A stretch of 36,179 nt of DNA from an uncultured Erysipelotrichaceae bacterium (lineage in GTDB: Bacteria; Bacillota_I; Bacilli_A; RF39; UBA660): the NCBI GenBank assembly GCA_902780395.1, contig CACZFH010000027.1:1-36179 (forward strand). The letters are read 5' to 3'. Shown here piece after piece: positions 15,726 through 24,554 of this stretch; position 1 is the stretch's first letter; every line of letters begins with the position of its first letter. The notes beneath the pieces are model-generated. The model was not told where the DNA came from. It saw only the letters and a program-made list of their open reading frames with translations, and ran no database searches. A program made the position numbers and the translations under genes.

Positions 15726-16424
15726 TTAATAACTCACAATATCATTACAAGTAAAGACTCTCCCAATTACTTCTTGTACTTGACTACCACAATAACTACA
15801 ACTCTTATAACCTAAATTAGTAATAGGACTACCACAATTAGGACAATGAATTCCCAATACTGTAATATCTTGTGGTAATTCACTTTCATCTATTACATAA
15901 ATAAATTCTAGTTTTACTCTATCTTGAGTTTTCACTTCTTTCCCATTAGTATTCAAATAATACTCAAAAGAAATAGAAAAATAAATAGTAGCCAATGCTT
16001 TATCTTTTTTATAATTAGAAATTACTGTATTATGAATCTTAAAATTTCCAAAAGAAACATTTTTTCCTTGGTATTCTAGTATCTTTTCCTCAACAAAACT
16101 CTTTATTTTCCCTTTCAAAGAGCTACTATCTTTCTTCTCTATTGCCTGAAAACAATTCATTAAAATAGTTTCAGCTTTTCGCTTTAATTCAGAAATATGA
16201 ATATCTGGAAAATCCTTCTCTATTTGTTTTAAATAAATACGGTCCATACTAGCTAAAGACTTAGGTACTTCTTGATCTTCTAATCTGGCTTCATCAATAA
16301 TATCTTTTAAATTCATTCCTGAGAAACCAGCTCCATCTAAAACATTACGAATACGATACTTAATATAAATATAAATACCAATAACAAAAACAATAAGTAT
16401 AATAACCCCTATTAAAAAATACAT
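15726..16424 (-). CDS. Membrane-anchored zinc-ribbon protein with a Tim44-like middle domain
   Basis: 232 aa. An N-terminal helix (about 3-22, FLIGVIILIVFVIGIYIY) anchors it. Residues about 65-190 look like a Tim44-like alpha+beta domain (helical stretch, then paired strands NFKIHNTVISNYKKDKALATIYFSI). A C-terminal zinc ribbon has Cys194/197/209/212 (HCPNCGSP...SCSYCGS). It lies 74 bases upstream of the SPFH/zinc-ribbon gene in the same direction and shares the zinc-ribbon tail style, so the two probably work together. In Bacillus the membrane partners of YdjI (YdjG/YdjH) also anchor it; correspondence here is by arrangement only. Confidence 0.75.
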   Translation of the reverse strand: MYFLIGVIILIVFVIGIYIYIKYRIRNVLDGAGFSGMNLKDIIDEARLEDQEVPKSLASMDRIYLKQIEKDFPDIHISELKRKAETILMNCFQAIEKKDSSSLKGKIKSFVEEKILEYQGKNVSFGNFKIHNTVISNYKKDKALATIYFSISFEYYLNTNGKEVKTQDRVKLEFIYVIDESELPQDITVLGIHCPNCGSPITNLGYKSCSYCGSQVQEVIGRVFTCNDIVSY

Positions 16425-16443
16425 AACACCACATCCTAATTTT

Positions 16444-16452
16444 ATTCTATCA
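16444..16452 (-). promoter_or_regulatory. Extended -10 promoter of the Tim44-like/zinc-ribbon gene
   Basis: Minus strand TGATAGAAT, TGn-extended -10; its upstream spacer is the T8 run of the serS terminator. Confidence 0.4.
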
Positions 16453-16453
16453 T

Positions 16454-16488
16454 AAAAAAAATAAAAGAAGATAATCTTCTCTTATTTT
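16454..16488 (-). terminator. Intrinsic terminator at the serS 3' end
   Basis: Minus strand AATAAg-AGAAGA-TTA-TCTTCT-tTTATT, then a T8 run. The serS stop codon lies in the 5' arm. Confidence 0.8.
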
Positions 16489-17768
16489 TGAATTTCTATT
16501 TTTTCTTTTCCACCCATATATGGTTGAAGAACTTTTGGTATTTTAATACTTCCATCTTCTTGATAATTATTTTCAATTAAAGCAATCAATCCACGTGGAG
16601 TTGCTACTACTGTATTATTTAATGTATGTAAATAATAAGTCCCTTTTTCACCCTTTTCACGGATTCCTAAACGTCTTGCCTGAGCATCACCTAGATTAGA
16701 ACAAGAAGCCACCTCAAAATATTTTTGTTGACGAGGACTCCATGCTTCAATATCACAAGATTTTACTTTTAAATCTGCTAAATCTCCACTACAACATTCT
16801 AATTGTCTAACTGGTATATCCATATTACGGAATATTTCTACTGTAAAATTCCACATTTTGTTATACCAATCCATAGATTCTTCTGGTTCACAAATAACAA
16901 TCATTTCTTGTTTTTCAAATTGATGAACACGATATAGTCCTCTTTCTTCTAATCCATGAGAACCACCTTCTTTACGAAAGCATGGAGAATAACTAGTCAT
17001 ATGAATTGGTAATTCTTCTTTTTTAAGAATTTGATCCTTGAATTTTCCTATCATACTATGTTCACTAGTACCAATTAGATATAAATCTTCTCCTTCAATT
17101 TTATACATCATAGCTTCCATTTCTGGGAAAGACATAACACCAGTTACTACATCACTATGAATCATGAATGGTGGAATAGCATATGTAAACCCATGATCTA
17201 TCATATAATCTCTTCCATAAGCAATCATTGCTTCATGAAGTCTAGCAATATCTCCTAATAAATAGTAAAAACCTTGTCCACTTGTTCTACCAGCAGCATC
17301 TTTATCCATTCCTTTTACTGCTTCAATAATGTCTGCATGATAAGGAATTTCATAACTAGGAACTACTGGTTCTCCAAATCTTTGCACTTCAACATTTTCA
17401 CTATCATCCTTACCAATTGGCACAGTATCATCAATTATTTGAGGAATAACCATCATTTTTTGACGAATTTCATTTGTTAACTCTTCCTGTTGTTTTTCTA
17501 AAGAAACTATTTCATCTCCTGTTTTAGCAATCTCCTTCTTTATTTCTTCAGCTTCTTCTTTTTTGCCTTCTTTCATTAGCTTACCAATTTCTCCACTAAG
17601 CTTATTTTTATTAGCTTTTAATCCATCTGCTTTTACTTGAACTTCTCGAACTGTTTTATCTAGTTCAAACACTTCATCTACCAAAGGTAGTTTTTCATCT
17701 TGAAATTTCTTTTTAATATTTTCTTTTACTAAGTCACGATTCTCACGAATCAATTTAATATCTATCAT
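16482..17768 (-). CDS. serS: Seryl-tRNA synthetase
   Basis: 428 aa, full length class II synthetase charging tRNA-Ser. The N-terminal coiled-coil arm (about 28-105, Lys/Glu-rich) grips the tRNA long arm. TSEH is at 234-237; motif 2 is FRKEGGSHGLEERGLYRVHQ (264-283); motif 3 is HTLNNTVVATPRGLIALIEN (381-400). Motif 3 reads NNTVVATPR rather than the usual bacterial NGSGLAVGR, closer to the archaeal/eukaryal type. The catalytic Arg at 392 is kept. It is controlled by the T-box leader just upstream. Followed by its own terminator. Confidence 0.96.
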   Translation of the reverse strand: MIDIKLIRENRDLVKENIKKKFQDEKLPLVDEVFELDKTVREVQVKADGLKANKNKLSGEIGKLMKEGKKEEAEEIKKEIAKTGDEIVSLEKQQEELTNEIRQKMMVIPQIIDDTVPIGKDDSENVEVQRFGEPVVPSYEIPYHADIIEAVKGMDKDAAGRTSGQGFYYLLGDIARLHEAMIAYGRDYMIDHGFTYAIPPFMIHSDVVTGVMSFPEMEAMMYKIEGEDLYLIGTSEHSMIGKFKDQILKKEELPIHMTSYSPCFRKEGGSHGLEERGLYRVHQFEKQEMIVICEPEESMDWYNKMWNFTVEIFRNMDIPVRQLECCSGDLADLKVKSCDIEAWSPRQQKYFEVASCSNLGDAQARRLGIREKGEKGTYYLHTLNNTVVATPRGLIALIENNYQEDGSIKIPKVLQPYMGGKEKIEIQK

Positions 17769-17883
17769 TTTTATCTCCTCCTCATATTATTCTATCATAG
17801 ACATTTCTAACAAAAAATCACGAGACATTATCAAAAACTAAATATTTTATATGTAATTGTATCATATACAATCATCCCTTCCT

Positions 17884-18072
17884 AAAAAAAAAGAATGATA
17901 CCCAAGGAGTGCATATTGCACGGTACCATCCTTTATTTAACTCACTTTGATAACGGTATTCACCGGAATTACTTCATCTATAGAGTAGATAAATAAGTCT
18001 TTCACATCGTTTACACCAACCACGAATTCTCTTTGCTAAAAGTATCTTATTATTAGTTCTAATCATCGACTT
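17884..18072 (-). promoter_or_regulatory. T-box riboswitch leader of serS
   Basis: The conserved T-box core AAAGGATGGTACCGTGC reads on the minus strand at 17918-17934. The apical-loop element GGTTGGTGTAAAC of Stem I is upstream, and a CGGT-gaat-ACCG stem lies between. The terminator pairs GGATGGTACC with GGTATCATTC (10 bp with G-U) before a T9 run at 17884-17892. The usual action of T-boxes is to bind uncharged tRNA at this core and stop termination, so serS should rise when Ser-tRNA is uncharged. I could not fix the specifier codon; UCU triplets are present in the right area. Confidence 0.9.
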
Positions 18073-18078
18073 GCTTCC

Positions 18079-18107
18079 ATTATAGTAAAAAATTAACAAT
18101 TTGACAA
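18079..18107 (-). promoter_or_regulatory. Promoter of the serS T-box transcript
   Basis: Minus strand TTGTCA (18102-18107), 17-bp spacer, TATAAT (18079-18084). The -35 begins two bases after the stop codon of the upstream gene. Confidence 0.85.
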
Positions 18108-18109
18108 GT

Positions 18110-19294
18110 CTATTTAATACTATATTTAGTAAAATTACAATGTGTTTCATTAATAGGATCTTTTAGAGAATAATTTTCTACAACAGAATCAGTATTCAAT
18201 TCATCTATTAAAACTTCACTATAACCATAGTTACCATCCCCAACACTAACATAGTAAGAGGAAACCCCACCTTCATTAACTACTTTTACATATCCACCAA
18301 TAGGTTCTCTCATAATATAGAATGGTAAAGAAATCACTGTACCTACATCATAAAAAGTAAAATAATAAACTCCACTATCAGATGAATACTGACTTTTAAT
18401 ACAAGTTACTTTTTTTTCTGAAATTTTTTTCTCAACAACATTTACTAAACGATTTCCAGCTAAAACGTAATAATAATTTCTAAAATCATTAGCACCACTT
18501 TCAACCTTAGCTTGATTTAAAAATAGAAACATTCCAGCTCCAACAGCTAAGAATAAAAAGCAAGTAAAGAAGAACACTCTTTTACGACTATATTCCTTCT
18601 CAAGAGGATGCTTCTCATCATCAGAAATAAATTGTCTTCCTTCATATACATGATTTCCATATCCTATGATAAGAATATAAACAATTAAGAAAAGAACTGT
18701 AAGAATTCCATTATAACGGAATTTCTTTCCTAATTGATAAAACATTACTAATAAAAATATTTGTCCAATCACTGGAATAAAACAAATAATACCTAACCAT
18801 TTCTTATTATAAACAATCTCAGCTAAAATCAAAAAATTATAAAATGGAATAAGTGCTCCCCACCATCTTTTATTACATTTAATAAAAATTAATTCCATTG
18901 CATACAAATAAAGAAAAATAGTAGATAGTACCACACAAACTAATGGAAAGAAAGAAGAAATAATATTATCTATAGCAAAATTTCCCTTACAACAAATAAA
19001 AAAACTAATAATTAAAGAAATTAAATAACTCCAAAAGTTCAAATGAAAACAAAAAGCAACATTACCAGTATTATTAGCAATACTAACTTGTATTTGACTT
19101 GAATTATTATTAACCATAAATTTACCAGATCCTACTTGATAAGCTTCTTGATCTTCTTCTTTAATATACTGACGCATAGTTTCATTTGCATCATGGTCAT
19201 AATTCAAATTTCCACATTTCATACAATAACGAGACTTACTTTTCATTTCAGCCCCACAACGAGAACAAAAAATAGTTGGTTCTTTTTCCGCCAT
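18110..19294 (-). CDS. Multi-pass membrane protein with N-terminal zinc ribbon (DUF5684-like)
   Basis: 394 aa. Cys10/13/24/27 form an N-terminal zinc ribbon (FCSRCGAEM...YCMKCGNLN). A membrane block of about five or six helices at roughly 85-260 contains WWGALIPFYNFLILAEIVYNKKWLG and IICFIPVIGQIFLLV, the pattern of DUF5684 membrane proteins. The last 120 residues are an outside-facing soluble domain rich in Tyr, Ser and Val. The ribosome site AGGGAT precedes the ATG. An extended -10 promoter lies 25 bases upstream. No terminator is obvious before the serS promoter, so some read-through into the T-box leader is possible. Function unknown. Confidence 0.8.
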   Translation of the reverse strand: MAEKEPTIFCSRCGAEMKSKSRYCMKCGNLNYDHDANETMRQYIKEEDQEAYQVGSGKFMVNNNSSQIQVSIANNTGNVAFCFHLNFWSYLISLIISFFICCKGNFAIDNIISSFFPLVCVVLSTIFLYLYAMELIFIKCNKRWWGALIPFYNFLILAEIVYNKKWLGIICFIPVIGQIFLLVMFYQLGKKFRYNGILTVLFLIVYILIIGYGNHVYEGRQFISDDEKHPLEKEYSRKRVFFFTCFLFLAVGAGMFLFLNQAKVESGANDFRNYYYVLAGNRLVNVVEKKISEKKVTCIKSQYSSDSGVYYFTFYDVGTVISLPFYIMREPIGGYVKVVNEGGVSSYYVSVGDGNYGYSEVLIDELNTDSVVENYSLKDPINETHCNFTKYSIK

Positions 19295-19318
19295 ATAAAT
19301 CCCTACTCTTTCATTACT

Positions 19319-19327
19319 ATTATATCA
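19319..19327 (-). promoter_or_regulatory. Extended -10 promoter of the zinc-ribbon multi-pass gene
   Basis: Minus strand TGATATAAT, TGn-extended; no convincing -35. Confidence 0.55.
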
Positions 19328-19347
19328 CAAGAATTAAGAATTTACAC

Positions 19348-19374
19348 AAAAAAAGAAGCAATCATTTTGCTTCT
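19348..19374 (-). terminator. Intrinsic terminator over the spoVS stop codon
   Basis: Minus strand AGAAGCAA pairs with TTGCTTCT (8 bp), then TTTTTTT. The spoVS stop TGA lies in the loop, so the 5' arm encodes its last residues (EAK). Confidence 0.85.
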
Positions 19375-19622
19375 ATCAATAGTTTTATAGCAGTTCGTTC
19401 TTCCCCTTCAATCATAATATCTTGAAAAGAAGGAATGCAAACTAAGTTTTTTCCACTAGGAGTAATAAATCCTCTAGCAATAGCAATTGCCTTAATAGCT
19501 TGATTTAAAGCTCCTGCTCCTACTGCTTGTACTTCAACCATTCCTTGCTCTCGAAAAACATTAGCTAAAGCTCCTGCTACTCGATTTGGATTTGATTTAC
19601 TACTTACTTTTAATATTTCCAT
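19362..19622 (-). CDS. spoVS: Stage V sporulation protein S
   Basis: 86 aa, the same length as Bacillus SpoVS, with near-identical text: MEILKVSSKSNPNRVAGALA, then VQAVGAGALNQAIKAIAIAR and GEERTAIKLLIE. A small Alba-fold, likely nucleic-acid-binding protein needed for normal septation and coat assembly in sporulation. The start at 19622 has an AGAGAGG site and reproduces the family start; a frame 6 codons longer (GTG) has no advantage. In Bacillus spoVS lies near miaB-ymcA-cotE; here several genes intervene. Confidence 0.95.
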   Translation of the reverse strand: MEILKVSSKSNPNRVAGALANVFREQGMVEVQAVGAGALNQAIKAIAIARGFITPSGKNLVCIPSFQDIMIEGEERTAIKLLIEAK

Positions 19623-19644
19623 AATAATCCTCTCTTTCACATTA

Positions 19645-19673
19645 ATCTTATGAAAAAAAGAATAAAATATGAA
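19645..19673 (-). promoter_or_regulatory. Possible promoter of spoVS
   Basis: Minus strand TTCATA (19668-19673), 17-bp spacer, TAAGAT (19645-19650); both boxes 4 of 6. Overlaps the vanW-family terminator. Confidence 0.35.
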
Positions 19674-19687
19674 ACTATTTTATTCTT
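19653..19687 (-). terminator. Intrinsic terminator over the VanW-family stop codon
   Basis: Minus strand AAGAATAAAATA pairs with TATTTTATTCTT (12 bp, AT-only except two pairs), then a T7 run. The stop codon is in the 5' arm. Confidence 0.75.
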
Positions 19688-20909
19688 CTGTATACCAAGT
19701 AGTAGCAATCTCATGAACATCAATTTCTTCTCCATCTTTCCAAGTATGTAAATAAGACTTATAACCTCTCACTCCTATCTTAGTAGAAGAAGTTGTATAT
19801 TCTAAACCACCTTTAGCATCATGATTAGACCAAAATTCCACATGAGCTTGTCCATCAACCGAATATGCCTTAATATAGATAGGATAGCTATAAGTATTTT
19901 TAAATTGCATATCTACACACCATCCACTAGAATAACTAGCAACAGTAGCATCTAACCCTCCTGCTACATACAAACTCTTCTTGGCATGAGGATATCTCTT
20001 AACAATTTCTAATCCCCCCAATAAAGCAGCATTATAAGTAGTAGTTGCTATTTGACATACACCATTTCCTACAAATTCATAATAGAAGACATATCCCTTT
20101 TTATTAAAAGGACCAGCTTTATTACAATAACTAAAAATCTCCCCAGGTTCAACAATAGTACCATTAATATAACCTAAAGCTGTATTAAGATTAATATTTC
20201 TTAAATAAGTATTAGGCATAAAATCCGTTACAAAAGAAGAAGTCATAGTATCAATTGTTTGATAAGATTCATTCATATTAGAAGGAGTTTTTTCTCCCAC
20301 TAATGTAATAGTAACACCCTCCGTAATACTATTAGAAACAGCTTTTTCTATAATTGCAACATTCTCCTGAATATCAAGAGAAAAGCCATGAACCCCTGTA
20401 TTATAATGAACTCCTTCTGATAAATCAAAATATCCATCAACAGGATCAGTATTAACCTTACTTCTCAAATCTAATAATGCATTCTGAATAATCTCATAGT
20501 CTACTTTATAAAGAAAAGGAAAAGTCTTTTGAACTTTATGATTAATAATCATCAACTTTTTACTATAACTAAGTGACTTTTGATATTTTTTTACTTGCTC
20601 AATAGTTCTTTCTTGATCAATCTTAATACCTAAATCTTTTAAAGTATACTCATAAGGTACAGAATTCGCTTCTAATATAATTTTCTTATCTAGAATATAA
20701 TCTTCATAAAAATCTATCTTTATACCAGCATGATCAAATGTATATGAAGTCATATCAAATCTTTCTAAATAAGTATTTGGTAAAAACTCATCATCATATC
20801 TCTTTAAAGAATAAAAATTATAAATAGACAACCCTACATAAGATATTATTAATATAGACAGCAACAAAATTAGAAAAAATAATTTATGTTCCTTAAACTT
20901 ATTTCTCAT
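19680..20909 (-). CDS. VanW family membrane-anchored surface protein
   Basis: 409 aa. An N-terminal helix (about 10-30, LFFLILLLSILIISYVGLSIY) anchors it. Residues about 50-210 look like the PG_binding_4 repeats that commonly precede VanW. The VanW core has EPGEIFSYCNKAGPF, GNGVCQIATTTYNAALLGGL (usual GGGVCQ...), KRYPHAKKSLYVAGG and LDATV. VanW proteins occur in glycopeptide-resistance clusters and in many genomes without them; their biochemical role is not settled. The start ATG overlaps the SGNH-like gene stop (ATGA), so the two are coupled. Nothing suggests vancomycin resistance here. Confidence 0.9.
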   Translation of the reverse strand: MRNKFKEHKLFFLILLLSILIISYVGLSIYNFYSLKRYDDEFLPNTYLERFDMTSYTFDHAGIKIDFYEDYILDKKIILEANSVPYEYTLKDLGIKIDQERTIEQVKKYQKSLSYSKKLMIINHKVQKTFPFLYKVDYEIIQNALLDLRSKVNTDPVDGYFDLSEGVHYNTGVHGFSLDIQENVAIIEKAVSNSITEGVTITLVGEKTPSNMNESYQTIDTMTSSFVTDFMPNTYLRNINLNTALGYINGTIVEPGEIFSYCNKAGPFNKKGYVFYYEFVGNGVCQIATTTYNAALLGGLEIVKRYPHAKKSLYVAGGLDATVASYSSGWCVDMQFKNTYSYPIYIKAYSVDGQAHVEFWSNHDAKGGLEYTTSSTKIGVRGYKSYLHTWKDGEEIDVHEIATTWYTEE

Positions 20910-21826
20910 TTCTCTTCATCTACCACATTACGAATAATTTTATATATTTTTTCATATCCTAAATCATTTAAGGCAACACCATTATCCGTATATTTTTTCT
21001 TTAATTCATGATTTTCACTAATTTCCTTATAAATATCTAAATAAGATACATTTAATGTATTACATAAATCTTTTAATTCTTCATTATAATCCTCTATTTC
21101 AGAATATTCTATTTCTTCATAATCTGAATCAAAATCTTTATAATCTTTATTAATTGGATAAAGAGACTCTACATATATTTTTGCATAAGGACGATTTTCT
21201 TGAATTCCTTTAATAATCTTTTCCATATCATCTAATATGTCACTCATATCTCTTTCTTCTAATAAATCATTCATTCCAACTTCAATAAATACAATAGAAG
21301 GATTATAAACATAAATCATTGATTTTATATTATCTAATAAAGAAGTAGTAGTAAGTTTCTCATCTACTGATTTTACATAATAATTTTCTAAAAATAAGTC
21401 TTCTAAATCAAAATCTAAAGTATGATAATCTCCTACAAATAAATAATTACGATCAATTATTGAATCTTCTTTATGAACAACATTATCTTCTTTTATTACT
21501 TCTCCTTCACGATTATTAGGAGTAATAAATACTATTTGAAATACAAATATAATAATAATTAATAAGACTAATGCTAAAAGAATTTTAAGTACAGAAAAAG
21601 GAATACCAGATTCTTTTTTCTCTCGTAATATTTCTTCTTTTACTTTTTTATTATCTTGAGCTTTCTTATGAACTCTACCTTCTAAAAAACTAGTATCTAA
21701 AGATTCTGAATCCTCAAGTCTTTCTCTATCAATACGTATTTTCATCGTATTTTCAAGAGTTTCTTTATCCATTTCTCTCTTCTTCTGAATCTTCTTAGCA
21801 GTTGTTTTTTCATTCTTTTTAGCCAT
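20906..21826 (-). CDS. Membrane-anchored SGNH-fold protein lacking Ser and His of the active site
   Basis: 306 aa. A 75-residue Lys/Glu-rich cytoplasmic segment precedes one helix (about 79-101). The rest resembles an SGNH/GDSL hydrolase. Block I reads FVGDYHT (132-136), where GDS is usual, so the Ser is Tyr134. Block III keeps GMND (Asn186). The last block reads DNGVALNDLGY (281-291), where D.VHLN..GY is usual, so the His is Ala285. Strands IVFIEVG and AKIYVESLYP fit the fold. The fold call is inference from these blocks. Loss of both Ser and His suggests a pseudo-enzyme, perhaps a binding subunit for the coupled VanW protein. Translated with VanW from one mRNA. Confidence 0.75.
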   Translation of the reverse strand: MAKKNEKTTAKKIQKKREMDKETLENTMKIRIDRERLEDSESLDTSFLEGRVHKKAQDNKKVKEEILREKKESGIPFSVLKILLALVLLIIIIFVFQIVFITPNNREGEVIKEDNVVHKEDSIIDRNYLFVGDYHTLDFDLEDLFLENYYVKSVDEKLTTTSLLDNIKSMIYVYNPSIVFIEVGMNDLLEERDMSDILDDMEKIIKGIQENRPYAKIYVESLYPINKDYKDFDSDYEEIEYSEIEDYNEELKDLCNTLNVSYLDIYKEISENHELKKKYTDNGVALNDLGYEKIYKIIRNVVDEEK

Positions 21827-21852
21827 ACTACCAACCTCACTAACCTATCATT

Positions 21853-21881
21853 ATTATAAAATAAAAAACATAAAAGAACAA
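21853..21881 (-). promoter_or_regulatory. Promoter of the SGNH-VanW operon
   Basis: Minus strand TTGTTC (21876-21881), 17-bp spacer, TATAAT (21853-21858). The -35 lies in the 3' arm of the preceding terminator. Confidence 0.55.
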
Positions 21882-21896
21882 GTAACTTGTTCTTTT
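21862..21896 (-). terminator. Intrinsic terminator at the 3' end of the broken surface gene
   Basis: AAAAGAACAAG pairs with CTTGTTCTTTT (11 bp, loop TAA); a T-rich tract (TTTTTTATTTT) follows three bases later on the minus strand. Confidence 0.7.
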
Positions 21897-24496
21897 AATT
21901 AGTATCCACCACATAAGGATCTGCCATAGAACCATCACCCGATGAATAAAGTGTCTTTGATTTTAGTGTAATAGTAGGACGTATTCCAATTTTAGAAACA
22001 GTAGATCGATCAGTTATATCACCATCTGGATTTACACTACGTATACAAGAACGATAATCAAAACAACATGGAGAACCTAACCAATACCACACACCTGATT
22101 TTCTTATCACAGAATTATTCAAGAGATTCATTTCCGAAAAAGTAGGCAATCCTATTTTATATTTTAACTGAGCACTTGGATTAGATACACTAAATTGATC
22201 AGTAACTTGTGTACAATTTAAATCAGTAGTTGAAGCATATCCATTAAATTGAAATGATTCATTTAATACGCCACCATTTGGATTCCATCCATTTAAGTTC
22301 AATATATTTCTATTATTGCAATAAATAGTATCATCAATATAGTTATCATACTCTAATAGGTTTCTTTTATACCAAGCATCTATAGAATTCTTTATCGTTG
22401 AACTGGTACTATTCTTTTTTAACATATCATCAAGTTTACTAGAAACCGATGTTTCTCCGTTTTCCAAAAGAAGATAATATTTAGTTCCAGAAGAATAATG
22501 ATGAATATAAGCAACTCTAGTACACGTCGTTCTTCCTGCATCTACACATGTATAATGATGAGTTGATAAAGTATCCAAATTTTTATAATTTTCCAAACCA
22601 ATTGGATTTACTAAAGTATATTTAGTACCATCCCAAGTTACACTAGATCCATAATAATGATTCTCTGCATACTTATACCCTAAAGCATTATAACTATCAA
22701 TAATTCTTAGATTTGATTCTGTACAAGTAGTACTAGTATTATTACATGTATATTTATAATCACTATAAGAGTTATAATTGCTAATCCATTCTTCTTTATT
22801 AACAAGCTTTGTATCTTCTAATACCAATCCATTACGTCTCTTAGCAATAACTATTTTTTCTGCTGCATCAATATAACCATAATTTGATGGATTAGCATTA
22901 ACAATCAATCTAGGATGTTCACAAGTAGTACTACTACCATTGCATGTATATTTACGATAATAATTAGCGTAATTATTAACCCAATCAGTAAGAGTTATTG
23001 ACTGAGGATTATTCAAAGTATAAGTACCATCCCCATTATCTGTAATAGAATCTCCAAATACAATTGGTTCATAATATCCTATTGAATTACCATTAGATAA
23101 TTTTTTATAATATCCAATATTACCATTAACACCAACTATATAGTATATATTCTCACAAGTATGATTTATATCTGAAGTCATATATGTATAAGTATGAACT
23201 AAATTAGGAAAATCAGCAGCTGAATTTACTTGATATGGATTAACTAATGAATATTCACCTGGAATAATATTATTAAAATCAACTGAATTGGCATACCAAG
23301 AAGACGTATCTAAATAGTCAGCATCTAACAATATTTCTGTTGATACAAAATCCTGAGTAGTTGGGCAAGTAATACTTTTTGATTTATAATCATCACCATA
23401 CATATACCCAACATATGCCAAAGAATTACTACTCATATTATATTGAGTTGTTCCTAATCGTGAATAATGAGAATCATTATCAAACGGAATAATAACCGCA
23501 CTAGAATCATCCACATATGACTCTATATAATATAAAGTTGAGCATGCATATGATTCAGAAGATGACCCACAAGAATATTTACCAACTAATTCAGGTCCTG
23601 TTGTGGCATTCCATTCTGAATACTCTGTATCCCCAGCTATACTAAATGTTTGATTAGTAGAATCATAAGTATAATCTGTTCCATACCAATACCCTAGCAT
23701 TGGACTATATGTAATTGCCTCACTATAGCCTACATGTACAGGCCTATTAAGGAAACATTGACCATTTTCTGGCTCACCATTATAAATCATCTTTACTCCA
23801 CCAGTATCAGTAGTTCTTATCATTTGCCAACAATATCCGGCAAATATCACATTGTTTTTATCTAAGATTGCTGTTCCTTCAGTATCATTATCAGCATACC
23901 AATGATATATCTTTTTACTAGAATTTTGAGTAAATGAATCTTTATGGGCTCCAGTATATTCTTTGGAATATGTTCCATCTTCTGCCGCATCCTTTAATAC
24001 CCCATACAAAGTAGAAGGATGATCTACATCAACAACATCATTTGTTGCCTGTGAATAAGTAATAGCTACTTCCATTGTAATATCTTCATCTTCATCTGGA
24101 TAGTCATCAGGATCATCAGCTTCTTTATAAATAAAAGCTATTCTTAAAGTCTCACTATCTCCCGCATCTAGTCTTTGATTTTCTGCTAGTTCTGTTCCAT
24201 CAGAGTAAGTTACTATATAATCTAAGTATTTTTGTTGATTCTCTGTTAAAACTGGTTGTATTATCAGTAATAGTAGCAGCACTTGTTGGGGTAACACTAC
24301 CATCTTTAACAACTATATTATCAAAATGAATATCCCATTTAGCATTAGCAAGCTTACTTGTTCCATCTATTCCTAATGTTGTATTTAATACTGCATAACC
24401 AATACCCATACTAAGTAGAATAAACAAAAAAAGGAGATATGTTAGATTTCTTTTACGTGCAAAACGTTGTCTTCTTTTAAAACGTTTCCACCACAT
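21895..24496 (-). pseudogene. Frameshifted large surface protein gene (DUF6273-type C-terminus)
   Basis: The reading frame from ATG 24496 (MWWKRFKRRQRF, AGGAGGTG site) gives an Arg-rich start, one helix (LLFLFILLSMGIGYAVL) and the family stretch LGIDGTSKLANAKWDIHFDN then VTPTSAATITDNTT. It is then lost, ending in 17 unrelated residues at 24200. The rest continues in the next frame from about 24250: VLTENQQKYLDYIVTYSDGT, a long Cys-poor Tyr/Ser/Asn-rich body, and a DUF6273-like end (YWLGSPC, IRSVNPDGDI, GIRPTITLKS, GDGSMADPYVVDT). In homologues about 40 residues (with a GDFYEFTVDVVNAGxIDAMI-like segment) separate TITDNT from LTxxQQKYL. They are missing, so a deletion of a length not divisible by 3 is inferred. 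Confidence 0.75.
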
Positions 24497-24524
24497 ACTA
24501 ACACCTCCTACTATATCTACTATC

Positions 24525-24553
24525 ATTATATCTACATATATAGAAGAAGTAAA
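24525..24553 (-). promoter_or_regulatory. Promoter of the broken surface gene
   Basis: Minus strand TTTACT (24548-24553), 17-bp spacer, TATAAT (24525-24530), directly after the carboxypeptidase terminator T-run. Confidence 0.6.
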
Positions 24554-24554
24554 C

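Noticed and set aside
24240-24265. Programmed frameshift instead of a mutation at the broken surface gene
   Set aside because: No canonical slippery heptamer fits: the required shift is +1 and about 40 residues are missing, which a frameshift cannot explain.
24200-24312. Independent start of the 805-aa frame at TTG 24312
   Set aside because: No ribosome site, and the first ~20 residues (MLKMVVLPQQVLLLLLIIQP) are an out-of-frame reading of the adjacent gene's conserved part.
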